Assembly (NCBI GenBank): GCA_021818025.1
Contig: JAKAFH010000016.1
Coordinates: forward strand, 1-34,202
DNA length: 34,202 bases
Source: Actinomycetes bacterium
GTDB taxonomy: Bacteria; Actinomycetota; Acidimicrobiia; Acidimicrobiales; RAAP-2
Reading direction: 5' to 3'
Part shown: piece by piece, positions 6,480-13,774 of the stretch
How positions within the stretch are numbered: position 1 is the stretch's first letter
Layout of the letters: the number at the start of each line of letters is the position of its first letter
The notes under the pieces: model-generated
Told to the model about the DNA's origin: nothing
Database searches by the model: none
What the model saw: the letters and a program-made list of their open reading frames with translations, nothing else
Program-made: the position numbers and the translations under genes

Positions 6480-7694
6480 CTAGGGGTGGATGTCAAGTAG
6501 TGCGACGAGCTCGACGTGCTCGGTCATGGGGAAAAGGTCGAGTATCTCCATATGGGACACCGAAAATCCACCGGATAAGAAGACCTTAAGATCACGCGCG
6601 AAGGTTGCGGCGTCACACGACACGTAGACGACCCTTCGCGGGCGCTGCTCGACGATGGCCGCGGCGACGCCCTTGGCCAGTCCGGCGCGCGGCGGGTCGG
6701 CCACTACGACATCACCGGCTCCGATCAGGTTGCGCGCAGCGTCAGCGGTGACCATCGCTTGACGGATGCGTAAACCGCTGTGGCCAGTGCCATTCTCGCG
6801 CGCGTCGCGCACGGCGTGTGGTGACGACTCCACGCCAACGACCCGTCCCCCGGGTCCAACGAAGGCCGCCAGCGCCACCGCGAAGAGTCCGACGCCGCAG
6901 TACAGGTCGACGACGCGATCACCGCGTTGCAAACCCGCCAGGGACGTCACGCGATCGAGAAGCATGGACGGTGCGTCGACGTGCGACTGCCAGAACGATT
7001 GGGGCGAGACGTTGTAGTGCGTTCCGCTGACGAGGACCCGAGAGATCGGTGCCGGGTCGATTCGGTGGCCCCGCAGATCGCAGACGTCATAGCGTACGGA
7101 GCGGCCGGCGGGGCGCTTGACCACGGCAAACGGAGCGGCGTCGCCGATGGCGCGCAACTCGACCTCCTCGGCCCGGGACCACGTCGTCGTGAAGGCCTCT
7201 GCGACACGCGGGTCCACCAGCCAACAGGGGTTCACCGGTACCAGCGTGTGGGACCGGCTCGCGCGCAGGGCGAGTCGGCCCTTGTCATCGACCGCGCAAC
7301 GAAGTCGCGTGCGGCTGCCGTGCGGTGGCGACGGCGGCAGCACCAGGCTCGGCGCGACGTCATACCCGGCGACGCGACGCAGCTGTTCAGCCACGACCGC
7401 CTCTTTCCACGACGTTTGGCCCGAACTCGACGCGTGTTGCAGGTCGCAACCGCCACACCCGCCAGCCCCGGAGAATCGGCAGGCCGCCGCGACGCGATCT
7501 GCGCTCGGCTCAAGGACCCGCCGCAGCGAGGCCCGCGCGAAGGACGACGTGCGTTGCTCGATGGTGACCTCGACGAGCTCGCCCGGCAGCGTGTCGCGCA
7601 CGAAGACCACTCGGCCATCGCCCAGACGACCGACGCCACCCCCCGTCGCTGGTCGCTCGATACGGACTCGTTCTTCGGCGGTGGGGTCGGGCAC
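6480..7694 (-). CDS. TrmA/RlmD-type RNA 5-methyluridine methyltransferase
   Basis: This 404-aa enzyme has an N-terminal TRAM-like beta domain (about residues 1-62), a 4Fe-4S cysteine set (C72, C80, C83 and C157) and a Rossmann-fold SAM-binding domain with VVDLYCGVGLFAVAL. The catalytic cysteine is C360 in VSCDAATFARDL, and the general base is the glutamate in MTEHVE (E392). It methylates U to m5U in RNA using SAM, like RlmC/RlmD on 23S rRNA or TrmA on tRNA; the target cannot be fixed from motifs. The start is GTG, exactly 6 nt after TAGGAT. Confidence 0.9.
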   Translation of the reverse strand: MPDPTAEERVRIERPATGGGVGRLGDGRVVFVRDTLPGELVEVTIEQRTSSFARASLRRVLEPSADRVAAACRFSGAGGCGGCDLQHASSSGQTSWKEAVVAEQLRRVAGYDVAPSLVLPPSPPHGSRTRLRCAVDDKGRLALRASRSHTLVPVNPCWLVDPRVAEAFTTTWSRAEEVELRAIGDAAPFAVVKRPAGRSVRYDVCDLRGHRIDPAPISRVLVSGTHYNVSPQSFWQSHVDAPSMLLDRVTSLAGLQRGDRVVDLYCGVGLFAVALAAFVGPGGRVVGVESSPHAVRDARENGTGHSGLRIRQAMVTADAARNLIGAGDVVVADPPRAGLAKGVAAAIVEQRPRRVVYVSCDAATFARDLKVFLSGGFSVSHMEILDLFPMTEHVELVALLDIHP

Positions 7695-7700
7695 GGCCGT

Positions 7701-7706
7701 ATCCTA
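7701..7706 (-). promoter_or_regulatory. -10 box (TAGGAT) of a leaderless promoter
   Basis: On the minus strand TAGGAT is followed by 6 nt and the GTG start at 7694, in the 70-bp gap after the amidotransferase gene. Confidence 0.5.
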
Positions 7707-7764
7707 CCGAGACCGCCTCGGCAGCCACCGCGACGCCACTGCGTCGCGCCCGAGGGTCGTCGCG

Positions 7765-8478
7765 TTAGGTGGCCGATTCGGTCGTCGCGTTCGGTCCGAA
7801 GGCCGCCGCGTGGGCGATGACGACGTCAACGAGCGCCACGGCCCGCTCGCGCGCGCCAGATTCCTCGCGTCTCGTCTGCTCGATGAGCGCCGTCGGGTCG
7901 TAGCCCAGCGTGCGCGCGTCGTCGCCCCCGGCACCGAACCAGTCACTCAGTTGGGCCGCGTCCAATTCGGGGTGGAACTGCACGCCGACGTGCCGGCCGA
8001 TGGCGAACGCTTGCACGCAGTGACTCGTCGTCGCCCACGTCGTCGCCGCGACCGGCAACGTGCACACGTCGAAGTGGTACTCGAACCACGGACCCGGCAC
8101 GATCGGCGAGTCGGCAGTTGGAACGACCCTGTACCAGCCAATCTCGGGACTGTCACCTGGCTTGACGACGCCGCCGAAGGACCGACACAGCGCTTGAGCG
8201 CCAAAGCAGATCCCAAAGACCGAGATACCCAATCGGTCGGCCCGCTCGATGAGTGCCAACTCGCGGGCGAACCAGGCTCGCTCGACGTCGCGGTCGTAGA
8301 CGGCCGAGCTCGACCCGAGGATGACGACGAGGTCGACACCCTCCAGCGAGGGCGTGGGACTCGCCTGCCCAAAGAGGTTCACGTCGAGGTCGAATCCGCG
8401 GGCCATCAACGCGTCACCCACGAGCCCGGGGCGATCTTCGAGGTGGTGGCGCAGGACAAGCGCGCGACGTCGCGTCAT
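7765..8478 (-). CDS. Class I glutamine amidotransferase (GuaA-N/GMP-synthase-like)
   Basis: This 237-aa protein is a stand-alone class I glutaminase domain. The oxyanion region reads ILGSSSAVYD, the nucleophile elbow is GICFGAQ with C91, and the His-Glu pair is in QFHPE (H169 and E171), so the triad is complete. Such single-domain enzymes hydrolyse glutamine or gamma-glutamyl amides for a partner synthetase or in catabolism; no partner is next to it. It sits 31 bp downstream of the DUF3039 gene on the same strand and could share its transcript. Confidence 0.85.
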   Translation of the reverse strand: MTRRRALVLRHHLEDRPGLVGDALMARGFDLDVNLFGQASPTPSLEGVDLVVILGSSSAVYDRDVERAWFARELALIERADRLGISVFGICFGAQALCRSFGGVVKPGDSPEIGWYRVVPTADSPIVPGPWFEYHFDVCTLPVAATTWATTSHCVQAFAIGRHVGVQFHPELDAAQLSDWFGAGGDDARTLGYDPTALIEQTRREESGARERAVALVDVVIAHAAAFGPNATTESAT

Positions 8479-8509
8479 CGCGGCTCGCCCCAGTGTCCCG
8501 TCGCCGTCC

Positions 8510-8785
8510 CTACGATGGCGACCACCCCAACGAGGCGGCGATCTCCTTGCACGTCGGACAGATCGGGTACTTCTTCGGGTCGCGGCCCGGGACCCAGACC
8601 TTGCCGCACAGCGCCTGCACGGGCGTCGCGTTGATGATCCCTTCGACGACCGAGTTCCCGATGGGAACGAACTCGCCGCCTTCGGGCGTATAGCCCTCGA
8701 GGACTAGGTGGGCGAACCGGTCGTGGTCACCGTCATCGGTGACGGCGGCCGTCGATTCGCGGATCTCGGCGTCGGTGCTGCTCAC
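8510..8785 (-). CDS. DUF3039 family protein
   Basis: This 91-aa protein matches the actinobacterial DUF3039 family: an acidic N-terminus, DHDRFAHLV, a middle VVEGIINATPVQALCGKVW segment, and a compact PGRDPKKYPICPTCKE motif. C60, C76 and C79 could bind a metal with one further ligand. Function is unknown, but conservation in Actinomycetota supports the taxonomic reading. The start is GTG, 8 nt after TAACAT, and the gene is divergent from the small CxxC protein gene with 43 bp between starts. Confidence 0.85.
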   Translation of the reverse strand: MSSTDAEIRESTAAVTDDGDHDRFAHLVLEGYTPEGGEFVPIGNSVVEGIINATPVQALCGKVWVPGRDPKKYPICPTCKEIAASLGWSPS

Positions 8786-8793
8786 GAGTACGT

Positions 8794-8799
8794 ATGTTA
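8794..8799 (-). promoter_or_regulatory. -10-like TAACAT upstream of DUF3039
   Basis: TAACAT on the minus strand lies 8 nt before the GTG start at 8785. It shares the 43-bp divergent gap with the plus-strand TAACCT at 8814-8819, so the two transcripts would start very close together. Confidence 0.4.
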
Positions 8800-8813
8800 C
8801 CGACCGTCATCGC

Positions 8814-8819
8814 TAACCT
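8814..8819 (+). promoter_or_regulatory. -10-like TAACCT upstream of the CxxC mini-protein
   Basis: TAACCT lies 9 nt before the ATG at 8829 and no Shine-Dalgarno is present. Confidence 0.35.
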
Positions 8820-8828
8820 CGTAGCGTC

Positions 8829-9044
8829 ATGCCGCGACGCCGACGACGACCATCGACCCGACCCCTCGGGCGTGTGGCGTCCCATTTCACCCGTGACGGG
8901 ACGCCCAAGCAGCCGTATCGGACACAGGCGGAGGCACAAAGTGCCGCACAGTTGGCCTGGACGCTCAACGGCGTCGACCTCAATTCCTATCGATGCGACT
9001 ACTGCTTCCAGTGGCATATCGGGCGCCGATTTCGCGGGGATTAG
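8829..9044 (+). CDS. Small basic protein with a C-terminal CxxC...H knuckle
   Basis: This 71-aa protein has an arginine-rich N-terminus, a helix rich in alanine and glutamine (RTQAEAQSAAQLAW), and a C-terminal YRCDYCFQWHIGR motif. C56, C59 and H63 resemble a small treble-clef or zinc knuckle. Similar short proteins with YxCxxCxxWHxGR are common in actinobacteria, but no function is known to me. The basic charge fits nucleic-acid binding, which is inference. It is followed by the AsnC-type gene after 54 bp. Confidence 0.65.
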   Translation: MPRRRRRPSTRPLGRVASHFTRDGTPKQPYRTQAEAQSAAQLAWTLNGVDLNSYRCDYCFQWHIGRRFRGD

Positions 9045-9098
9045 CGTCGTCGGTGGAAACCGGGCAATATGGATGGACGCGACAGGGAAAGGTTCACC

Positions 9099-9335
9099 AT
9101 GGCGGTTCAGGCCTACATCTTGATTCAGTCCGAAATCGGCTCCAGTGAGAACGTCGTCACGGCGACTCGGGCCGTGCCGGGCGTTATCGAGTCTTTCGAA
9201 GTGACCGGTCCCTACGACGTCATCGTGCGGTGCGAAGCCGAGAGCGTCGATGACCTCGGCAAGTTCATCGTCGGCGCGATTCAGCGCGTACCGGGGATCA
9301 CGCGCACACTCACGTGCCCCGTGGTGAACATCTAG
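9099..9335 (+). CDS. Stand-alone Lrp/AsnC ligand-binding (RAM) domain protein
   Basis: This 78-aa protein is only the regulatory half of an Lrp/AsnC regulator: AYILIQSEIGSSENVV, a VPGVIESFEVTGPYDVIVRCE beta hairpin, and an IVGAIQRVPGITRTLTCPVV end. There is no helix-turn-helix. Such stand-alone RAM domains assemble into ring oligomers that bind amino acids or modify full-length Lrp proteins. The start at 9099 is chosen because AAAGG at 9088-9092 precedes it by 6 nt; the in-frame ATG at 9069 would add ten residues that do not fit the fold. Confidence 0.85.
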   Translation: MAVQAYILIQSEIGSSENVVTATRAVPGVIESFEVTGPYDVIVRCEAESVDDLGKFIVGAIQRVPGITRTLTCPVVNI

Positions 9336-9356
9336 CCGACCGGACTGCCGTGACGC

Positions 9357-9376
9357 CGTGACGCGGTAGCGTCGCG
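9357..9376 (+). terminator. Stem-loop between convergent genes
   Basis: An 8-bp stem (one G-U pair) with a GGTA loop lies 21 bp after the RAM-domain gene and 72 bp from the end of the converging racemase gene. There is no clear U-tract, so it is a weak terminator candidate. Confidence 0.35.
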
Positions 9377-9448
9377 AACGCCGGTCATGCCGCTGAGCCT
9401 GCATCGAGCGGTCCTCGCGGCGGCCTCCACGCGGTGCGCCGTGTTGTC

Positions 9449-10615
9449 TTAGACGGTTTCGTCTGTCGCGGGAGCCGCCGGCGCGCCGAAGGCACCCGCC
9501 AAGCGGAATGCCTCGACGTCGGCACTCGCCATGCCCCATCGAGCTAAACCCGCACGCGTGCCCGATCCCGCCAGTCCCGGTGGGTCGCCGATCGCCCCGG
9601 GAGTCTTCGAGAATCGCGGTGCGGGACCAGGCTGCACGGTGCCGTCGACCTCGAACACGCCTCGCGCCACGTTGAGCGGATGCTCGGCCGCCTCGCGGGG
9701 TGAAAGGACGGGCGTGACGCACGCGTCGGTGTCGACGAAGATCGACTCCCACTCGTCGCGGGTCTTGCTGGCGAAAACGGCCGCCAGCCGCTGCTTCACG
9801 CCCGGCCACGACTCGCGGTCCATCTGGGGTGGCAACGTCGAAGGATCCAGTGCCAGCCCTCGCAAGAGCTCGGCGTAGAACTGCGGCTCGATCGCGCCGA
9901 CGGCGACGTAGCGGTGGTCGCTGGTCTCGTACACCTCATAGAACGGGGCACCAGTGTCGAGGATGTTCGCGCCACGCTCTTCGGTCCAGTAGCCCAGATT
10001 CTCAAAGGCGTGGGTCATGGTCATCATCGACGCCGAGCCATCGACCATCGCGGCGTCCACGACCTGCCCCTCGCCAGTGGCTCGGGCGTGCAGAACGGCG
10101 GCCAGCACCCCGAAGAGCAGGAACATCGAGCCGCCGCCGAAGTCGCCCACCAGGTTGAGGGGCGGCACTGGTCGCTCGCCCACTCGTCCGATCGGCCACA
10201 GCGCGCCTGACAAAGCGATGTAGTTGATGTCGTGGCCCGCGCGCCCGGCTAACCGGCCATCCTGCCCGTAGCCCGTGATCCGTCCGTAGACGAGCCGCGG
10301 ATTGCGCTCAGCGACGTCCGATGGCCCGACGCCGAGACGCTCCGCGACGCCGGGGCGAAACCCCTCGATCAGCACGTCGGCCTGCTCGCTCAATCGAAGC
10401 ACGAGCTGGCGCCCGGCTTCGCACTTCAGGTCCACCGCTACCGACGGCCGAGACCGGGCGAGCAGGTCCCAGGTGAAGGCGTCCTTGGCGTCGATGTCGC
10501 CACGCTCGAGTCGCAGTACGTCGGCGCCGAGGTCGGCGAGCAGCATGCACGCGTACGGGCCCGGGCCAATGCCGGCCAGTTCGAGGACCTTCAGACCGGT
10601 GAGCGGACCCGTCAT
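9449..10615 (-). CDS. mcr: Alpha-methylacyl-CoA racemase (CaiB/BaiF family III)
   Basis: This 388-aa enzyme interconverts (2R)- and (2S)-methylacyl-CoA, feeding branched fatty acids or sterol side chains into beta-oxidation. The N-terminus LTGLKVLELAGIGPGPYACM and LLADLGADVLRLE are typical. H128, D158 and E243 align, all shifted by two, with the catalytic H126, D156 and E241 of M. tuberculosis MCR as I recall them, which separates it from CoA-transferases. I start at the ATG at 10615; the frame is open 11 codons further upstream to 10648, but those residues precede the family's normal N-terminus. The gene diverges from glpD. Confidence 0.9.
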   Translation of the reverse strand: MTGPLTGLKVLELAGIGPGPYACMLLADLGADVLRLERGDIDAKDAFTWDLLARSRPSVAVDLKCEAGRQLVLRLSEQADVLIEGFRPGVAERLGVGPSDVAERNPRLVYGRITGYGQDGRLAGRAGHDINYIALSGALWPIGRVGERPVPPLNLVGDFGGGSMFLLFGVLAAVLHARATGEGQVVDAAMVDGSASMMTMTHAFENLGYWTEERGANILDTGAPFYEVYETSDHRYVAVGAIEPQFYAELLRGLALDPSTLPPQMDRESWPGVKQRLAAVFASKTRDEWESIFVDTDACVTPVLSPREAAEHPLNVARGVFEVDGTVQPGPAPRFSKTPGAIGDPPGLAGSGTRAGLARWGMASADVEAFRLAGAFGAPAAPATDETV

Positions 10616-10682
10616 CGATTTGCCCCGCCGCGCTCGAGGGATCCACATTCCACACCACGCAAGTTACTTCGTGCCCGTGTGA

Positions 10683-10688
10683 CAACAT
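10683..10688 (+). promoter_or_regulatory. -10-like CAACAT upstream of glpD
   Basis: CAACAT lies exactly 6 nt before the ATG at 10695. It departs from TANNNT at the first base but matches the spacing used elsewhere in the window, so a leaderless glpD transcript is plausible. Confidence 0.3.
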
Positions 10689-10694
10689 GGCGCC

Positions 10695-12329
10695 ATGTCT
10701 TCTTTCACGCGCGCCGACGCCATGCGCGCGATGGCCTCGACGCGATATGACGTCGTCGTCATCGGTGCTGGCATGACCGGCGCGGGGGCGGCGCTGGACG
10801 CGGCGTCACGCGGGCTGCGCGTGGCACTGATCGACGGCGGCGACATCGGGTCGGGCACGAGTTCCAAGTCCTCCAAGATGGTCCACGGTGGGCTGCGATA
10901 CCTCCAGCAGAAGGAGTTCCGACTCGTTCGCGAGAATCTCCGTGAGCGACAGCGCCTGCTCGAAAACGCGCCATACCTCGTGCGCCCCCTCCCCTTCCTC
11001 ATCCCCCTCTTCGGTGCCAACGGCGTCGCCGCCACGGCTCTCGTCAAGGGCTACGCCACCGCGCTTCGCTTTTACGACTGGGCCGGTGGATGGCGGATCG
11101 GGCATCGCTACCGCCGAATCAACCGTGACGAGGCGATGGCGTTCCTGCCGACGCTGCGCGCCGATCGATTGGTCGCGGGGTTCCTCTACTACGACGCGCG
11201 CGGCGACGACGCACGCGTGGCCCTGTTGGCGGCCCGCACGGCGGCCCTCGACTACGGCGCCGACGTCGCGAACTACGTGCGTGCCATCGCCTTGGCGCAC
11301 GGCGCCGACGGTCGCGTGCGCTGCGTCACCGCCCGCGACGAGCGAACTGGCGACACCGTCGACATCGCCACGCGTTGCGTGATCAACGCGACCGGCGTCT
11401 GGGCGGACCAGGTGATCGCCATGGCCGAGGGCAGCTCGTCGACCATCATCACCCCGGCCAAGGGCGTGCACATCTCGGTGCCCGCCGATCGCTTGCCCGC
11501 GACCGTGGCCGCGGTGTTCGCCGTGCCCGAGGACCGCCGCAGCATCTTCGTCGTGCCCTTCGAGGACGCGCCCTACACCTTCGTCGGCACGACCGACACC
11601 GCCTATGACGGCGACCTCGACGATCCCCTCTGTGACCCTGACGACGTCGCCTATCTCTTGAAGGCCGTCAACGCCTCCACCGACTCCAACCTCACCACTG
11701 ACGACGTCACGGGCGTCTGGGCGGGCCTGCGGCCACTCCTAGCGCCAGCGGCTGGCCAGACGCTCTCGCAACGCACCGCGGACCTGTCACGACGCCACCG
11801 GGTGATCGACTCGGGCGACGCCGTCGTCCACGTCACGGGTGGCAAGTGGACGACGTACCGGCAGATGGCCCAGGACGCGGTGAACGCCGCCGGTCGCTAC
11901 GTCGGGCGATCGCCCGTGCGCACGAAGCACCTGCGGTATCACGGCACCGGTCCGTGGCGCCCGACGACGGACCTCGAGACCCACCTGTACCGGCGCTACG
12001 GCCAAGACGCCCTGGTGATCCTGACGATGATCAAGCAGGACCCGACCCTGGGCGACGCCCCGATCGCCAGCCAACCCTACGTACTCGGCGAATTTCGATA
12101 CAGCGTGCAGTTCGAGATGGCCCAATCACTCGTCGACCTGCTGACGCGGCGAACCCGCGCCCACTTGCACGATGCCCGCGCCACGCTCGCCGCCGCACCC
12201 CGGATCGCTCGGGTCGTCGCCGCGGACTTCGCCTGGGGCGACGACGAGATCGAACGACAGCTCGCCGAGTACGCCGACCTCGTCGAGCGCGAGCTGCGCG
12301 CCGCCGGTCTGTCCCTGGACCTAACGTGA
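10695..12329 (+). CDS. glpD: FAD-dependent glycerol-3-phosphate dehydrogenase
   Basis: This 544-aa flavoenzyme oxidises sn-glycerol 3-phosphate to dihydroxyacetone phosphate and passes electrons to quinone at the membrane. The FAD-binding GAGMTGAGAAL motif is near residues 23-33, followed by the GlpD signature GTSSKSSKMVHGGLRYLQ. The substrate region has VGTTDTAYDGD, WAGLRPLL and GGKWTTYRQM, and a GlpD-type C-terminal domain follows. Its stop overlaps the next start as GTGA, forming the first gene of a three-gene operon with the AGPS-like flavoprotein and the FGGY kinase. The length is close to bacterial GlpD. Confidence 0.92.
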   Translation: MSSFTRADAMRAMASTRYDVVVIGAGMTGAGAALDAASRGLRVALIDGGDIGSGTSSKSSKMVHGGLRYLQQKEFRLVRENLRERQRLLENAPYLVRPLPFLIPLFGANGVAATALVKGYATALRFYDWAGGWRIGHRYRRINRDEAMAFLPTLRADRLVAGFLYYDARGDDARVALLAARTAALDYGADVANYVRAIALAHGADGRVRCVTARDERTGDTVDIATRCVINATGVWADQVIAMAEGSSSTIITPAKGVHISVPADRLPATVAAVFAVPEDRRSIFVVPFEDAPYTFVGTTDTAYDGDLDDPLCDPDDVAYLLKAVNASTDSNLTTDDVTGVWAGLRPLLAPAAGQTLSQRTADLSRRHRVIDSGDAVVHVTGGKWTTYRQMAQDAVNAAGRYVGRSPVRTKHLRYHGTGPWRPTTDLETHLYRRYGQDALVILTMIKQDPTLGDAPIASQPYVLGEFRYSVQFEMAQSLVDLLTRRTRAHLHDARATLAAAPRIARVVAADFAWGDDEIERQLAEYADLVERELRAAGLSLDLT

Positions 12330-13774
12330 CGCGCCCGACGCCGCCCGACCCGTACCCCGACGGAATCACCGAATCGGCACCGGCGTCCGTTGACGACCAG
12401 GTGCTGCGCGCCTTCGCCGAGGTGGGGGTGCCCTTTAGCGTCGATCCCGTCGAACGGGCCGAGCACGGACGCGACTGGTGGCCCCTCTCCCTTGCCACCA
12501 CCCAGCGCGGCGTCGTGCCGCACTGGCCCGGCGTCGTACTCACCCCGCACTCGACGGCCCAGGTGCGAGACGCGGTTCGCGTCGCGGCGCGACTCGGACT
12601 CGCCATCACGGCCCAGGGCGGTCGATCGGGGGTCCTGGGCGGTGCCGTCGCACCCACCGGCGGCGTGGCCCTGGACCTCACGGGACTGGACAGAGTCCTC
12701 GACCTGGACCGGATCTCGGGCACGGTCTCGACCGAGGCCGGGATCTTCGGCCCGGACCTCGAGCGCGCCGTCAACGCCGAGGGCTTTACGGTCGGTCACT
12801 TCCCCCAGTCCTTCGACCTCGCCACCGTCGGCGGCTGGCTCGCCTGTCGCGGAGCCGGCCAGTACTCGAATCGCTACGGCAAGATCGAGGACATCGTGCG
12901 CGGGCTCACCGTGGTGCTGGCCTCCGGCGACGTCGTAACCCTCGGGGGTCGCGGCCCTCGTCAGGCGGTCGGCCCGGACCTCGTCCAGCTCTTCGTGGGT
13001 TCCGAGGGTTCCTTCGGCGTCATCACTGAGGCGACGCTGGTGTTGCGGCCCCGACCCGCCCACGAGCGCCGCCTCGCTCTCAGGGTCAGCGACTTCGACG
13101 CCGGCATGGAGATCTGTCGGATGACCCTGCAGCGCGACGCCCATCCCGCGGTGCTGCGCCTCTACGACGAGGTCGAGTCGAAGCGGAACTTCGACGTCGA
13201 CGGGTGCGTGCTCGTCGTGCTCGACGAAGGCGAACCCCTCATGGTGGACGCCACGATGACGGTGCTGCGTGACGTCGCTCGCGACGCCGAGACCCTGGAC
13301 GTCGGCGTGGTCGCGCGTTGGCTCGAGCACCGCAACGACGTCAGCGCCCTGGCACCGCTCTGGGCCTCGAACATCGTCGTGGACACCATTGAGGTCTCCG
13401 GGCCGTGGTCGATACTCACGGCCGTGCGCGAGGCGGCACTGAGCGCCCTGCGCTCGGTCGAGTCCACCCTCGTCGCGTCGGTCCACCAATCCCACGCCTA
13501 CGTCGATGGCGCGTGCCTGTACTTCACCTTCGCCGGGAAACCCGCGGGCGACCCGCTCGACTACTACCGCGCCGCCTGGGACGCGGCCACCACCGCCGTG
13601 CTCGACAAGGGTGCTGCCCTGAGCCACCATCACGGCGTCGGCAGGAATCGCTCGCGCTTCGTGCGCCGCGCCCTCGGCGATGGCTTCGACGTGCTTGGCG
13701 CCCTCAAGGGCCTCCTCGACCCCGCTGACGTGCTCAATCCGGGCGTGCTGGGACTGGGCGGGGAGCCATGGTGA
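12326..13774 (+). CDS. FAD-binding oxidase of the alkyl-DHAP synthase (AGPS) type
   Basis: This 482-aa flavoprotein has a PCMH-type FAD domain (about residues 60-240, with PHSTAQVRDAVRVAARLGLAI-like and GGRSGVLGGA motifs, then LFVGSEGSFGVITEATL) and an FAD-oxidase C-terminal domain. AGPS-specific signs are R278 in RLYD, matching human R419 in RLMD, and SHHHGVG with H434-H436. AGPS swaps the acyl chain of acyl-DHAP for a fatty alcohol, the first ether-bond step of ether lipids; related actinobacterial flavoproteins of unknown role also carry HHHGVG. It overlaps glpD by GTGA and the kinase by 7 bp, so all three are co-translated. The frame open upstream to 11846 is shadow sequence inside glpD. 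Confidence 0.75.
   Translation: MTRPTPPDPYPDGITESAPASVDDQVLRAFAEVGVPFSVDPVERAEHGRDWWPLSLATTQRGVVPHWPGVVLTPHSTAQVRDAVRVAARLGLAITAQGGRSGVLGGAVAPTGGVALDLTGLDRVLDLDRISGTVSTEAGIFGPDLERAVNAEGFTVGHFPQSFDLATVGGWLACRGAGQYSNRYGKIEDIVRGLTVVLASGDVVTLGGRGPRQAVGPDLVQLFVGSEGSFGVITEATLVLRPRPAHERRLALRVSDFDAGMEICRMTLQRDAHPAVLRLYDEVESKRNFDVDGCVLVVLDEGEPLMVDATMTVLRDVARDAETLDVGVVARWLEHRNDVSALAPLWASNIVVDTIEVSGPWSILTAVREAALSALRSVESTLVASVHQSHAYVDGACLYFTFAGKPAGDPLDYYRAAWDAATTAVLDKGAALSHHHGVGRNRSRFVRRALGDGFDVLGALKGLLDPADVLNPGVLGLGGEPW

Noticed and set aside
7117-8634. Plus-strand ORF of 505 aa across the methyltransferase and amidotransferase genes
   Set aside because: It is arginine/serine-rich low-quality sequence opposite two genes with complete catalytic motifs.
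11846-12325. N-terminal extension of the AGPS-like frame
   Set aside because: It lies inside glpD, is Arg/Pro-rich, and the GTGA overlap at 12326 gives a natural start.
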